A DNA stretch of 64,000 nucleotides, from positions 2,852,001-2,916,000 of the forward strand of contig OX381710.1 of NCBI GenBank assembly GCA_947462335.1, written 5' to 3'. This stretch comes from Harmothoe impar. Its lineage: Eukaryota > Annelida > Polychaeta > Phyllodocida > Polynoidae. Below the pieces are notes generated by a model that ran no database searches, was not told the origin of the DNA, and saw only the letters and a list, made by a program, of their open reading frames with translations. How positions within the stretch are numbered: the stretch's first letter is position 1; the number at the start of each line of letters is the position of its first letter. This document shows, one piece after another, positions 23,036 through 32,828 of the stretch. The translations under genes were made by a program, and so were the position numbers.

Positions 23036-23935
23036 CCAGAGTGACCTTTACCTTGTTCCAGCAGCGGGTATACACAGAGTGGCTACTTGGTACAACCAGG
23101 AGGGCAGCTATACCACAAGATGGATGGTCCCTGCCTCCAGGGGGCAGCACCTGTGGGTGGCTGATGATGACGTCACGTGGGGCTGATGTCAGTTTGATGT
23201 CATCATTACCAGGGCCTCGTACAGTGGGGGGGGGGGGCACAGGGTGGTGAGGGGGGCGGGTAACAGGGGGCTGAGGGGGGAGGGCATGTATAGTGAGTAG
23301 CCAGTGGAGACAACCGATAAGGGGACCTGCGTATAGCGGTAAATCTAGAGGCCTGATATAGGCGGCCATATTAGTTCTGACCTATTGTTTTCGTTAGTTT
23401 GCCCTAGGATGGTGGACTCTCTCTCTTACGCCCAGATAAACCTTACCCCTGAGGGAAAGGTATAGTCTGAATTTGGACCAATTTTTACTACAATTTACTT
23501 GATGTCTTTGACGCTCAGACAAAACAGGCACGTATTCAACATATATGTTTTTAGAGCTCATGATTTGATGACTCTTTTACCATAGGCGCCTATACAAGAC
23601 AAATGCTCATTTAAAACCTGGCATTTTAAGAGTACGGTTCATACATAGACATACATGGTATAACCAGACAAGTTATTAACCAAGGGGGAGAGGGTAACGG
23701 GAGTTATTATGAATATGGTAGACTATTTCCGGCAATATACTATGTTTCAGAGTGCCTCTTGTATACCTTTTTGCTCCATAATTGATGTAAATAACGTTTT
23801 TAAGGTTAAGAAGCAGAAAACATTGATTCACATTTACAAGTGTATACTGCTGCAAGATTCATGTAGAAATAGATGTACATCACGCATTGACACCTTGTAT
23901 CTTTCTCCTACTGTGTCCATGGTATGCTGAACATC
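23036..23935. other. unique stretch with a CTCF-like site and poly-G
   Basis: CCTCCAGGGGGCAGCAC at 23134-23150 fits the CTCF core. TGACGTCA (23168-23175) is followed by CACGTGG. Poly-G at 23226-23238. The 121-codon minus-strand frame at 23004-23369 overlaps repeat R and poly-G and is not called. Confidence 0.4.
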
Positions 23936-24133
23936 TACTGCATGACTGCTTGCATTGAAGTAAATCAAATATGCTTAAAGGAACACCTTAGTCATTATAA
24001 ATTCAAGTGAATTCCACTACAAGCCTCTCAAATAGCGTCATGACATTTGCTCTGACATCCACATGGCTCTATTGAACTTAAAGTTGCTTGAAGTGTGTGT
24101 TTTCTTTGCTTCAATGTAAACACTCTTGCAGTG
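23936..24133. mobile_element. TA-type MITE, family B, copy 3
   Basis: Ends TACTGCATGACTGCTTGCAT TGAAGTAAA and TTTGCTTCAATGTAAACACT CTTGCAGTG; same plan as copies 1 and 2 but more diverged. Confidence 0.7.
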
Positions 24134-24358
24134 ACCGTTTTGAATACGATAATACCAAAGTCATCGCCACACACATACACACACTTAGAAGTCCATTCTC
24201 AGCTTGATATATTGTGTATATGAAATGATTCCCACTGTCACATCCATGTATGCGCATTGTAACCCGTTCTTTAACTTCTATCTACGTAACACCGAGATAC
24301 ACTCACATTTATACTCCATTATAAGTTTTGGTACAGCACCATATACAGCCTTACATAT
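24134..24358. other. unique stretch
   Basis: No supported feature. Confidence 0.5.
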
Positions 24359-24509
24359 CCCTGCATTAATGTTGGTATTTAAGGAAAGATCGGTCTCTTT
24401 AAACTCACATTTGAAACCGCTTTAATGTCATTATGATATTTAATTAAAGCCACTGAATAATAACTTTGAGTAATCACAAGTTTGCTTAAATACCAACGTC
24501 TATGCAGTA
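24359..24509. mobile_element. TA-type MITE, family B, copy 4
   Basis: Ends CCCTGCATTAATGTTGGTAT TTAAGGAAAG and GTTTGCTTAAATACCAACGT CTATGCAG, followed by TA. About 150 bp. Confidence 0.75.
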
Positions 24510-25234
24510 TATGTTTATATACTCTCTTATAATTCATTAATTAGCATGTTGCCAGTGACGCATTACAACACATGTGCTTTATCCAAATATATACAGTGAC
24601 TTTAAGATGATTATACTGGAGCTGTCCCCATGCTGTGCTAATGCCCCGGTTCACATTGTAAAACCTGTACAGCACTATAGGTCTCACCAGCGTATATTTA
24701 CACCCAGTAAGTAATGACGCTCCATGGTCAGTTCTGTGGTGTTTCTGGTGATAATAAGTGGCCACACAGATGCATTGAGAAAGAGAATTCTGCTTCAAAT
24801 AGGTGCCGATATGCCACTCCTTGGCCCGCAAAACTTGCGATTTAGGTCAACTTTTTGCAGGAAATAAAGATAACTTAATCCAGAAATTCCAGGGGAAAAT
24901 CCGGAAATAATGTAAAAGTATGAAAAGTGGCATTTGTTGAAATTGTATGATATTGAACACTTTATAATCACGATGTGTAACATAAACATTGAGACATTGC
25001 TCAGAAGAGTGTCACCCCAAAGTGCCAATGGTCTAGAGGCTGACATAAGTCCACCCATGTTGAGACATACTGTATTATAGACACACCATAAGTACATGAG
25101 ACACTGTACGTTATAATATATAAATATAGATATCAGCCGATGGGGTGTATGTACGTGTGGTGTGGGGGGTGGGGGCAGTCGCTGGGCTGACCGTAGTGAG
25201 GGTGCAGCTAGTGGTGCCACCTAGCGGGTACTGG
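24510..25234. other. unique stretch, possible 3' untranslated region of the minus-strand exon
   Basis: Lies downstream of the stop codon of the minus-strand exon ending at 25235. No clear AATAAA on the minus strand close to the stop, so the transcript end is not placed. Confidence 0.35.
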
Positions 25235-25983
25235 TCACACTACGGTGTCCATCTGTCCGGCGTTGATCACAGTTTGTATACTACTCCCACTGCACCGGTC
25301 TCCCTGCTCCACCTCGAAGCTACCCGATGTACTCGTACTCCCACTGTCGGCGTCCGAGCCCTCGTCTACCGTCTCCTCCACCCGACCTAGCGGGAGGAGC
25401 GGGATCCGGCGCCCGAATGTATTAACGTAAATAACCTCCTCTGCAGCCGGGGCGCTATTGTCGCCGGTTTTACTCGTTTTGTTAGAGTTGGGTTTGTTGT
25501 TGTGATGGTTGTTCTGTAGTTTGGGGCCGTTTTGTTGTAGTGACTGGGGTTTGTTGTTGTCTCTCAAAGTACCGGAAGGGGAAATAGTACCTCCACAGGA
25601 AGTGACGTCATGGAGGCTGTGAGTGGACCCCTGGGGGCTGCTCCGGGGACTAATCCCACTCCCGAGTCTCTGCCCGCCATTGTGGCACCTAAGCGGGTCC
25701 ACCGGCGGGGTTCGGGTAGTTCCTCCACTCCCCACACCTCGTGGGGGCACCACCCGTCTTGTCGGGGGCGGGGGCTGCATTTTCTGCCCGTTTGTGGTGC
25801 CCCCTGGTGGAAAGCGTCGTGAGGTGAAGGTTTGGTCGCGGGTCGGTGAGAAGGTCGTGGTGTAGGGCGGGATGATGTTGTTGATGTCAGAAGGAGGCGC
25901 TCGGCGACCCGACTCCTCCGGGACAGTTCGCAGCTCCCCTGCACTACCCAAGCAGCTCTTACGCTTCTCTTCCCATAATGCAT
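25235..25983 (-). CDS. probable terminal exon: low-complexity cytoplasmic tail ending in a PDZ-ligand-like motif
   Basis: A minus-strand frame runs from a splice-acceptor-like site (TTTGGTATATTGCAG, its AG at 25985-25984) to a TGA at 25237-25235. The exon would enter in phase with two bases (AT) completing a codon and encode about 248 residues. It starts ALWEEKRKSCLG, a charged juxtamembrane-like start. It continues with a Ser/Thr/Pro/Gly-rich region (residues 20-130), an Asn/Gln-rich run (about 141-171) and a hydrophobic-basic patch (VIYVNTFGRRIPLLPLG, about 183-199). An acidic-serine stretch (DEGSDADSGSTSTSGS, about 206-221) follows, and the frame ends MDTVV. T-V-V at the extreme C terminus fits a class I PDZ ligand, typical of receptors and adhesion proteins. 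The region is much richer in GC and CG than its surroundings. No domain identifies the family, and upstream exons were not found. It could be a chance open frame in a GC-rich island, but the acceptor, the phase and the compositional order favour a real exon. Confidence 0.5.
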
Positions 25984-26464
25984 CTGCAATATACCAAAGG
26001 GGACATCAGGGTAAGACAGTGTAACTTTTATTTAATTTTTTGGAAGAGTTTTAATCATTCTTCAATCACATAGTACACATACAAAAGTTATATCCATTGT
26101 AGTTGATCAATATGTGTCCAATATTGTGTAATTATTTGTAATGGTTTATAATTTATGTAAACATTTTTCAATTAGTGGGAGATGGACTATAGTTAGTTCC
26201 TTACGCAGTCCCTAGGGTCTCCCAACCAACCATAATGTGAATCACTATATCACATGTATCACCATTGTCGAAACAGGAAATGTACCATGGATGGTTTTTA
26301 ACATTCATATCATAGATATACTGTCGATGATGACTAGAAATTAGAATATGGCACTCAGCATAGTTGATTTAGGGTGCCAATCTTTGACATTTCATCATAT
26401 TATTTAGCTTAAACATTGACTGTCAGTCAACCACAATAATATAGGATACAGTGTATGTAAGGCA
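25984..26464. other. unique AT-rich stretch, presumed intron of the minus-strand gene
   Basis: No feature beyond the acceptor-like pyrimidine stretch next to the exon (CCCTGATGTCCCCTTTGGTA read on the minus strand). Confidence 0.4.
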
Positions 26465-26619
26465 TACTGCATGACTGTTTGCATTTAAGTAAATTAGATA
26501 TGCTTAATGGAACACTTTAAGCATTTTTGATTCCGATAAATACCACTTAAAGTCATTTAAATGCAATTATGAACTTCCTCTTTTAAATACCCATCTGTAA
26601 CGGTCGCGGAAAAATCGTC

Positions 26620-26692
26620 TGGAGAAAGCGGGACTCGAACCCACGACCTCCTGACTCCGAAGCCAAGTGCTCTACCACTGAGCTACTTCCCC
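26620..26692 (-). tRNA. tRNA(Arg)-like gene with an 8-nt anticodon loop
   Basis: Reading the minus strand gives 73 nt. Acceptor GGGGAAG pairs with TTTCTCC (7 pairs, two G-U), with discriminator A. The D-arm is GCTC/GAGC with A-box TAGCTCAGTGG; the variable loop is AGGTC. The T-arm is GTGGG/CCCGC with loop TTCGAGT (B-box GGTTCGAGTCC). The anticodon stem CTTGG/TCAGG pairs fully only if the loop is 8 nt, CTTCGGAG, placing TCG (Arg) after U33 with one extra base. TTTTT, a Pol III terminator, follows five bases downstream. It could be transcribed. The extra loop base and the tandem-repeat setting suggest a repeat-embedded variant, SINE-type source or pseudogene rather than a standard tRNA. Confidence 0.7.
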
Positions 26693-27021
26693 TTCTGACA
26701 ATCTAACAGCGCCGTACGTTACTGGGTCGGTTCGGTAACCACTGCCCTTACACAGCTCCCCCAGCCTCTATCATGCCCCGTAGCAGCCAATGATAGAAGC
26801 TCACAGTGCCGAACCGATCCAGCCAATTTGTTGACTTGACTCCATGCTGAACTCCAACTGCCCGTACTGGGAACCAACTCTTCACTACCTGCTCCTCCAA
26901 CTACCAACCGCCAGCAGGTGGCCAATCCCCAGCAAGTTGGGATGCTCCAACCGTCTAAGTCAACCGTACCAGCGAGTGCGCTCGCTTTCTCCACCAGTGT
27001 AACGGTCGCGGAAAAATCGTC

Positions 27022-27074
27022 TGGAGAAAGCGGGACTCGAACCCACGACCCCCTGACTCCGGAGCCAAGTGCTC
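27022..27074 (-). pseudogene. 3' part of a second tRNA(Arg)-like copy
   Basis: Second copy in the 402-bp tandem. It has the same T-arm, acceptor 3' strand and TTTTT terminator, and an anticodon loop CTCCGGAG (again 8 nt, giving CCG). The D-loop, A-box and 5' acceptor strand are missing beyond 27074. Confidence 0.75.
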
Positions 27075-27184
27075 ATATCATATATTACATGTATGTGTAT
27101 TCACTCAGAATGCTAGGTGTCAACCTTATGGTCATGTATATCTCGTATTCCTAAGTTTGCTTGAATGGTAACATACAACAGATT

Positions 27185-27672
27185 TAAGTGTACATGGAAT
27201 CTGGAATGCACAGTATACATATATACATCTTTGTCGTAGACCATTTGTCAACCAGACGTCTAGAAGTATGCTCAGACGTTGTACCATATACGGGGGTCCC
27301 TGTAGGGGCATCCATCCCTCACATAGACAGGGGGGTACAGTCACACAGACGTGGGGGGGGGGGGTACAGTCAGACACTATACACTGTAGGATATATAGAC
27401 TATCTGTCACCACGTTGAGGGAGCTATACGTCTCCACGGTGACTGTAAATGCAGATATTTTCGCCCGTATGAATTTTCCCCTGAATTTGCAAAAAATACA
27501 AGTACAAAAAGAACAATTTTTGCATTTATTTAAATTCTTAAATTTCGGAAGATTGTAGTAGTATGACTTTACTGGATAAATATTTTGCTCTGTTTGGGCT
27601 GATTTTAAAATCCTTAAAATTGGCAGAAATATGTAGAATGCAAAATATCTTTTACAGTATATGTCTCAAAGG
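27185..27672. other. unique noncoding stretch
   Basis: Poly-G at 27352-27364; no supported gene. Confidence 0.5.
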
Positions 27673-27890
27673 TTAACCCTCTATGGGCTGCCTGATACTT
27701 TGATGCATGATGCCCTTTTTATTGGCATGATGCATGAATGCAGCCTTGGTGAGCACTTGTCAGAGATTTGACTCATGCATCATGCCGATCATATGGGGCA
27801 GATAAACTATTGTAGGGGTTCTGTATGAGAGGGTTGTATTTATGCCAAGGGCATGAGACAGTAAAGTACATTGAGGTTCTTAAATGGACT
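27673..27890. mobile_element. piggyBac-like MITE, diverged
   Basis: TTAA then CCCTCTATGGGCTGCCTGAT on the left; GGTTCTTAAATGG on the right. One hairpin is recognisable (GCATGAATGCAGCCTTGGTG). Confidence 0.7.
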
Positions 27891-28163
27891 AGGGGGCTAT
27901 ATATCTCCAGAGTTAAGGGAACTGGGGACCATTTATCATACAGCCATGAAGTAGGGGGACTGCTAGACTGAAAGTCTTGTATGTATATGCTGCTATAGAT
28001 CTATACAAGGCATCTGTCAAAGAGGATGAGGAAAACAGGAGCAGGGATGATGTAATAGGTTAACGCAGGAAGACATCTGTCAAAAAGACATAATGTGCCC
28101 AAGGGTACTGAGGAAGTTTTGTGTTTATAACACAGCGACATAATCATACAAATAGACAGGCCG
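27891..28163. other. unique stretch
   Basis: No supported feature. Confidence 0.5.
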
Positions 28164-28562
28164 TTAACTCTTTAAGGACGGGTCCCATTAAAAGTCGACA
28201 TTTGTTGTCACGATGTACCGATACTGCCTAGGCAAGTATCCTACCAATGCTAGATTGGTGCATAAATGTCAACCCTTCACTGAAATATTCCTTATGGCAT
28301 TCTCAAAACCTTTTATATGGATTTTGGATCGTTGGGAAATATCATATTAAGCTATGTAATATTCGCTTAAATCTCAATGCAGCCCTGGCAAGTCACTCAC
28401 CAGGGCTGCATTCAAGCATCATGCCAACCCTATGGGGCTGAGACATGCACAAAGGGTTGACAGGAGGCACCGATGCAGCATTGCAGTTCCTCGCCGGGGC
28501 TGCATTAGTGCATCATGACTACAAATGTCATCTTTTTGTGACATGCGTCCTTAAATAGTTAA
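28164..28562. mobile_element. piggyBac-like MITE with internal insertion
   Basis: TTAA then CTCTTTAAGGACGGGTC; right GCGTCCTTAAATAG then TTAA-like. The first hairpin is interrupted by about 110 bp of unrelated AT-rich sequence (about 28270-28375). The second pair (CTGGCAAGTCACTCACCAG) is intact. Confidence 0.8.
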
Positions 28563-28794
28563 ATAGAGGTCGATAAGAGGAGTAATGGTGGGTGGAGTTG
28601 AAGTTACATTCAGATTACTAGGCCCAGACACACAGAGCTAACGCGTCTAAAATATCCTGTCACGTCCACACCTCGGCACACAGGCAGTAGATATTAGGTC
28701 TCAATATTCAGTAATACATATCTGTAGTTGACAGGCAATAAGGACATTACTGTGAACTAACGCTGTCCGGTGGCAATGTACCCCCATGAAGTGT
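28563..28794. other. unique stretch
   Basis: No supported feature. Confidence 0.5.
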
Positions 28795-28990
28795 GCTCTT
28801 TGCTGGCATGATGCATTAATGCAGTCCTGGTGAGGGACCAGGACTGCAGCCATGCATCATGCCAACCTTACAGTGTTGCTACACACAGAATGCACCAGCA
28901 TGATACAAAATGCAGCGCCACTGAGTAGACTTACCAGGGCTGCATGTATAAATGTATCATTATCCCTATCCATAGTTCATTAAAACACAA
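28795..28990. mobile_element. piggyBac-like MITE, eroded
   Basis: Hairpin GCAGTCCTGGTGAGGGACCA GGACTGC and a second half, GCAGCGCCACTGAGTAGACT. The ends are lost. Confidence 0.6.
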
Positions 28991-28998
28991 TGTGGCCC

Positions 28999-29194
28999 TT
29001 AACCCATTAAGGTAGCATAATGCATCAATACATCAAGCCCTTGGTCGTCATGATGCATGAATGCAGCCCTGGTGGAGTTGATGCACTCCTATAGAGTCGT
29101 CATGATATACCAGCGAGTTACTCGTCTGTGCTGCATTGGTGAATCATGATGACAAATGTCATATTTTAGTAACATGCCATTCTTAAAGGGTTAG
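28999..29194. mobile_element. piggyBac-like MITE
   Basis: TTAA then CCCATTAAGGTAGCATAA; right CATTCTTAAAGGG then TTAG. The centre is shortened (first hairpin right half deleted). Confidence 0.8.
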
Positions 29195-29661
29195 AGCACT
29201 AAGCAAGAATTATCTATTTGTATACACTGAAAAAGTAAACTTGTCTCCAGACTCATCTGAAATAAATGAGTCAAAAGTCTAACCTATCAGGTTACCATCC
29301 CCCAAATAGAATCTGGAGCTGGCCAATGTCAGGTTTTGGGCTGGCACATGCCAAGTGGGTCTTCTATCCGCAGCTAGAAGACCCGCTTCCTTGTTACTTA
29401 ATTGAGGTTTTAACTTGTTCATTTTATGACAGTCACTTAGAAGAGTCTGGAGACAAGTTTACTTTCTCAGTGTAGTCTATATAGGCTACCCAGCTGTCAG
29501 AAAGACAATGAGTCTTAGATGTTGGTGATGTATAATAGATCTTATATACACAGTGTGGGCCACTGGAGACCCAGTCTATAAGGTGAACTGTAGGACAAAA
29601 AGCTAGACACTATGGGGGCTTAGAGACTAACTGTCAGAAGGGCAAATGGTATTAGCCTACT
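29195..29661. repeat. segmental duplication, copy 1 (carries two insertions)
   Basis: Outside the family C element, 29195-29224 and 29473-29661 match 30160-30373. The match begins right after a MITE end (TTAAAGGGTTA), has a few short differences near the start, and continues through TGTATAATAGATCTTAT and GGTGAACTGTAGGACAAAAA to ATGGTATTAGCCTAC. Confidence 0.9.
29225..29472. mobile_element. mariner-type MITE, family C, TA-flanked
   Basis: 30-bp inverted ends: CACTGAAAAAGTAAACTTGT CTCCAGACTC, and its complement ending at 29472 with two mismatches, flanked by TA on both sides. The inside holds a hairpin (AAGTGGGTCTTCTA/TAGAAGACCCGCTT). A duplicated segment at 30160-30373 lacks it, showing the empty site. 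Confidence 0.92.
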
Positions 29662-29772
29662 CCCAGTGGGCACAAAATTCTCTTCAATGTTGAATCAATG
29701 TTGAATCAACATTGAATCAATGTTGACAACCATTTATCAATGTTGATTCAATGTTCTGTGCCCATTGGGCTG
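29662..29772. mobile_element. palindromic MITE, family D, with TCAATGTTGAT repeats
   Basis: Ends CCCAGTGGGCACA and TGTGCCCATTGGGC are inverted. The inside is six or so alternating TTGAATCAA/ATCAATGTTGA units. The paralogous segment at 30373 (GCCTACTATAGGCCGCATAG) lacks it. Confidence 0.85.
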
Positions 29773-30159
29773 TGGGCCGCATATATACATAACTAGCCCT
29801 TGGTATATCTATTTCTTTCCAACTTTTTTATTTCAGTGGGCCTTAACCTTAGAAATATGCACGGGACCATATATTCAAAGTAGATTTTCTGGATAGAGAG
29901 CGCTAAGGCTAATGCTCTGAGAGAGATACATAGAGATTTAACTACTTTCCAATACTATTCCATGCAGATTTGTAGCAGAACACTGTACAATCCTATCACA
30001 TGAGACATTAACTTAAGGCTTGAATTTCTCAACAAATAGCCTGAGACCCCCCTTTCTTCTCAGCGTCTTTGGAAAGTGTATGGTATTATGGTCTTATGAC
30101 AAAAAAAATGATGAAAATCTAGCTATTTTGAGACCAAGAGATCGACCCACCTTAAAGGG
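29773..30159. other. unique stretch ending in a solo MITE right end
   Basis: No gene. CCACCTTAAAGGGTTA at about 30149-30164 is a piggyBac-like MITE right end without its partner. Confidence 0.5.
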
Positions 30160-30373
30160 TTATAGTGCTAAACAAGAAATACTATATAGTCTATATAGGA
30201 TGCCCGGTTATCAGAGAGACAATGAGTATCAGATGTTAGTGATGTATAATAGATCTTATGTACACAGTGTTGGCAACTGGAGACCCAGTCTATAAGGTGA
30301 ACTGTAGGACAAAAAGCTAGACACTATGGGGGCTTAGAGACCCGCTGTCAGAAGGGCAAATGGTATTAGCCTA
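30160..30373. repeat. segmental duplication, copy 2 (empty sites)
   Basis: Collinear with 29195-29661 but lacking family C at ACTATATAGTCTATATAGG, and lacking family D at its end. Confidence 0.9.
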
Positions 30374-30375
30374 CT

Positions 30376-30722
30376 ATAGGCCGCATAGTGCTTTAATGCG
30401 TTATGCCCTTTGTTTTTATGATGTATGAATGCAGCGCTGGTTGGTCGCTACTGCATTAGGCTGACCCTATACATGGGGTTGATACACTCCAGACGGGTCA
30501 GCATGATGCTTGAATGCAGCCCTGGGAAATAACTCATCTATGTTTTGCATCATTATGATGAAGGATTGGCACTTAACGGCACTCGCTGGTCCTTAACTCT
30601 TTAACGAGTGTATCAACCCCGTAGGGTCAGCATGATGCTTGAATGCAACAATGGTGAGTTACTCGCCAGGGCTGTATTCATGCATCATGAGGACCAGGGG
30701 TTAAACGTCCTTAAAGGATTAA
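30376..30722. mobile_element. piggyBac-like MITE, composite
   Basis: Starts GGCCGCATAGTGCTTTAATG (left terminus lost) and ends CGTCCTTAAAGGA then TTAA. An internal TTAACTCTTTAACGAGTGTA at about 30595-30612 looks like a second end, so two partial copies are joined. Confidence 0.75.
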
Positions 30723-30885
30723 GCGGTGGGGAGGGGTGGTGGGGATGTGGAATTCACACGGGGATCAGGAGGACTCTAACAGAATAGACAAATCGTAAGA
30801 GGCAGGAAGACTAGAGAACAGGCAGGGGGGGGGGGGAACCATAGCTAGAGACAGACGGGGGGGAGAGGGGGATGTAGACCAGAAC
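30723..30885. other. G-rich unique stretch
   Basis: Includes a run of about 12 G at 30825; no gene. Confidence 0.5.
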
Positions 30886-31470
30886 GAAGGAAGGAGGGAG
30901 GGAAGGAAAAAATGAACGAAGAGAGGAAGGAAGGATGAAAGGAAGGGAAGGAGGGAGGGAGAGAAAGAGGGAGACAGGGAGGGGAGGAGGGAAGGAGGGA
31001 AGGGAGGAGGGAGGGATGGAAGGAGGGAGGGAAGGGAAGGAGAGAGAGAAGCAGGCAGGCAGGCAGGAAGAAAGGAAGGAAGGAAAGAAGGAAGGAAGGA
31101 AGAAAGGAAGGAGGGAAGGGATGAGGAAATGGAGGGAGGCATGGAAGGAAGGAAGGAAGGAAGGATGGAGGGAGGGAAGGAGGGAGGGAGGGAGGGAGGC
31201 AGGGAGGCAGGGAGGCAGGCAGGCAGGCGGGCAGGCAGGCAGGCAGGTAGGCAGGTAGGCAGGCATGAGGAAATGGAGGGAGGAAAGGATGGAAGGAAGG
31301 ATGGAAGGATGGAAGGAACGAAGGAACGAAGGAACGAACAAAGGAAAGAACAAAGGAAGGAACGAAGGAAGGAACGAAGGAAGGAAAGAAGGAAGGAAAG
31401 AAGGAAGGAACAAACAAACAAACAAACAAACAAATGAACAAACAAACAAACAAGGAATTGGAGGAAGAAG
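30886..31470. repeat. purine tract of GGAA/GGGA/GGCA units
   Basis: Nearly 600 bases almost free of pyrimidines on the plus strand, built of GGAAGGAA, GGGAGGGA, GGCAGGCA and finally (CAAA)n units. Such polypurine tracts can form triplex (H-) DNA. The open frames here on both strands (Glu/Arg/Gly or Leu/Pro/Ser only) are repeat artefacts. Confidence 0.95.
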
Positions 31471-32228
31471 ATAGTATAAAGAAAAAGGAGAAACAGAAGG
31501 GAGGGATAGAGATACTGAGCTGAAATGTACATAATTGAAGATCCAGCTGACCACGAATGACCCCTCCCCCCACCCTCAAAGAGGGGTCAAAAGATGTTAG
31601 TTTCACGGCTACATTCAGGAACCATAGTGTATTTGTGTTAGGGAATAGATCATTAAAACACCATGCTGTCCTTCCACGGCTATGTGAACGTAAGGACAGC
31701 TTTCATACCGTATCTGTATAAACCCTGCTGAGTGAGCCTCTATCTGAGTACACTGATATTCCTAGGCTCCCTATACGCCCAACTTCTCAGTCACTAGTGC
31801 CTAACCTAGTTAGTAATTTTTTGGCTCCCTATACGACCAACCTAGGTCAGTTATTATTGTCAGGTTGGTCAGTACTGACCAACCCACCTTAGTCTTTTTA
31901 TTTCCAGGGGGAGCCACGGAGTGGTCATGACAGGTGGCCCCCAACTAGTGGTATACAAATACAACACACCAATGATGAACCTAGGTTAGCCACTACTGAC
32001 TGACCCCTGGGTCATTTTTGAATATAACTTTGCCATTATGACTAACACTCATATGACCAACCTAGGATAGTCTGAACTGACTAACCCTTTCAATCTTTGG
32101 ATTTTCAGTGTATTAGTCCCAGCTGCGTCTAATTAGCTGCATCACAATCACATCCCACCCCTCCTTTTTACGCCGTCACGTGATCTGTCACGTGATTACA
32201 GGAACAGTGTACAGACTATTATACAGGC
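31471..32228. other. unique stretch with scattered GACCAACCTAGG motifs and a double E-box
   Basis: GCTCCCTATACG(C/A)CCAAC recurs at 31766 and 31822, and GACCAACCTAGG(T/A) at 31848 and 32055, suggesting a decayed repeat. GTCACGTGATCTGTCACGTG at about 32175-32194 is a double CACGTG box. Confidence 0.5.
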
Positions 32229-32476
32229 TAAACCCTTCAAGCGTAACATGTCGCTAAAAGATGGCATTCATCGTTTTGTGCATATGCAGTCTTGATGAGT
32301 AACTCGTCAGTACTGAATTGGTGCATCATGCCGACCATATGAGACTGTATCAACCCCATAGGGTCGGCATGATGTTTAAATGCAGCCCAGGTGAGTTACT
32401 AGTCAGGGCTGCATTCATGCATTACCACAACCATGGGATGATCTGTTAATGCATTATGCCGACCTTAAAGGGTGAA
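32229..32476. mobile_element. piggyBac-like MITE
   Basis: TAAA then CCCTTCAAGCGTAACATG; right GCCGACCTTAAAGGG then TGAA. Both hairpins are present. Confidence 0.85.
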
Positions 32477-32614
32477 AGGGATATATATGGCCCCTCAGTA
32501 TCAATCTTAATGACAGTGCTAGTGTGCACATTAGTAGATATATATATATATATGATAACAGCCGAACAAAAGCAGCACTAATTAGGCAAGTGTCCCTCCT
32601 CACCCTGTAGGGTA
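32477..32614. other. unique stretch with a short TA run
   Basis: TA microsatellite at about 32540-32554. Confidence 0.5.
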
Positions 32615-32826
32615 GATTCACCTGGAGTCGGACACATACTTTGAGACGGACATCTGCTTTTGTGGTTATTCAAACATTTGAAGCCCTTTATTTGCAACCA
32701 ATAGTAAAGTTTAAGTGCTATTCTTTTTTTTAAAACATACTAGAAGTAGTAGGGTAAATAAATAACCTCAAATGTCACGGTCCGTCTCAGGGTATGTGTC
32801 TGACTCAGGGTGAATCTACCCTACAG
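32615..32826. mobile_element. MITE with 46-bp inverted ends
   Basis: Left CTGTAGGGTAGATTCACCTG GAGTC and right GACTCAGGGTGAATCTACCC TACAG are inverted. The arms extend to GAGACGGA/TCCGTCTC. Single copy here, superfamily unclear. Confidence 0.88.
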
Positions 32827-32828
32827 AA

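Larger units (their letters stand above)
26596..27074. repeat. 402-bp tandem unit with tRNA-like sequence, 1.2 copies
   Basis: TGTAACGGTCGCGGAAAAAT and the following tRNA-like complement begin at 26596 and again at 26998 (period 402), with only two or three differences over 77 bases. The second copy stops at the tRNA D-stem (27074). The unique part (26693-26997) holds an inverted pair, GGGTCGGTTCGG/CCGAACCGATCC. The arrangement fits a tandem satellite-type repeat, or a short element with terminal repeats whose ends contain the tRNA. Confidence 0.85.
26465..27184. mobile_element. TA-type MITE, family B, copy 5, split by the 402-bp tandem unit
   Basis: Left arm at 26465-26593 begins TACTGCATGACTGTTTGCAT TTAAGTAAA and matches copy 3 (ATATGCTTAA(A/T)GGAACAC). 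The right arm is at about 27150-27184 (GTTTGCTTGAATGGTAACAT ACA). The 402-bp tRNA-bearing repeat (26594-27074) lies between them, so that repeat inserted into this copy. Confidence 0.7.

Noticed and set aside
25564..25989. 141-codon minus-strand frame starting at an ATG next to the acceptor site
   Set aside because: Overlaps the 248-codon exon in another frame and stops early; composition is arginine-rich and disordered as expected of an alternative-frame shadow.
30765..31606. Three 247-255-codon minus-strand frames and purine-strand frames
   Set aside because: Low-complexity products of the GGAA/GGGA tract, open in all frames.
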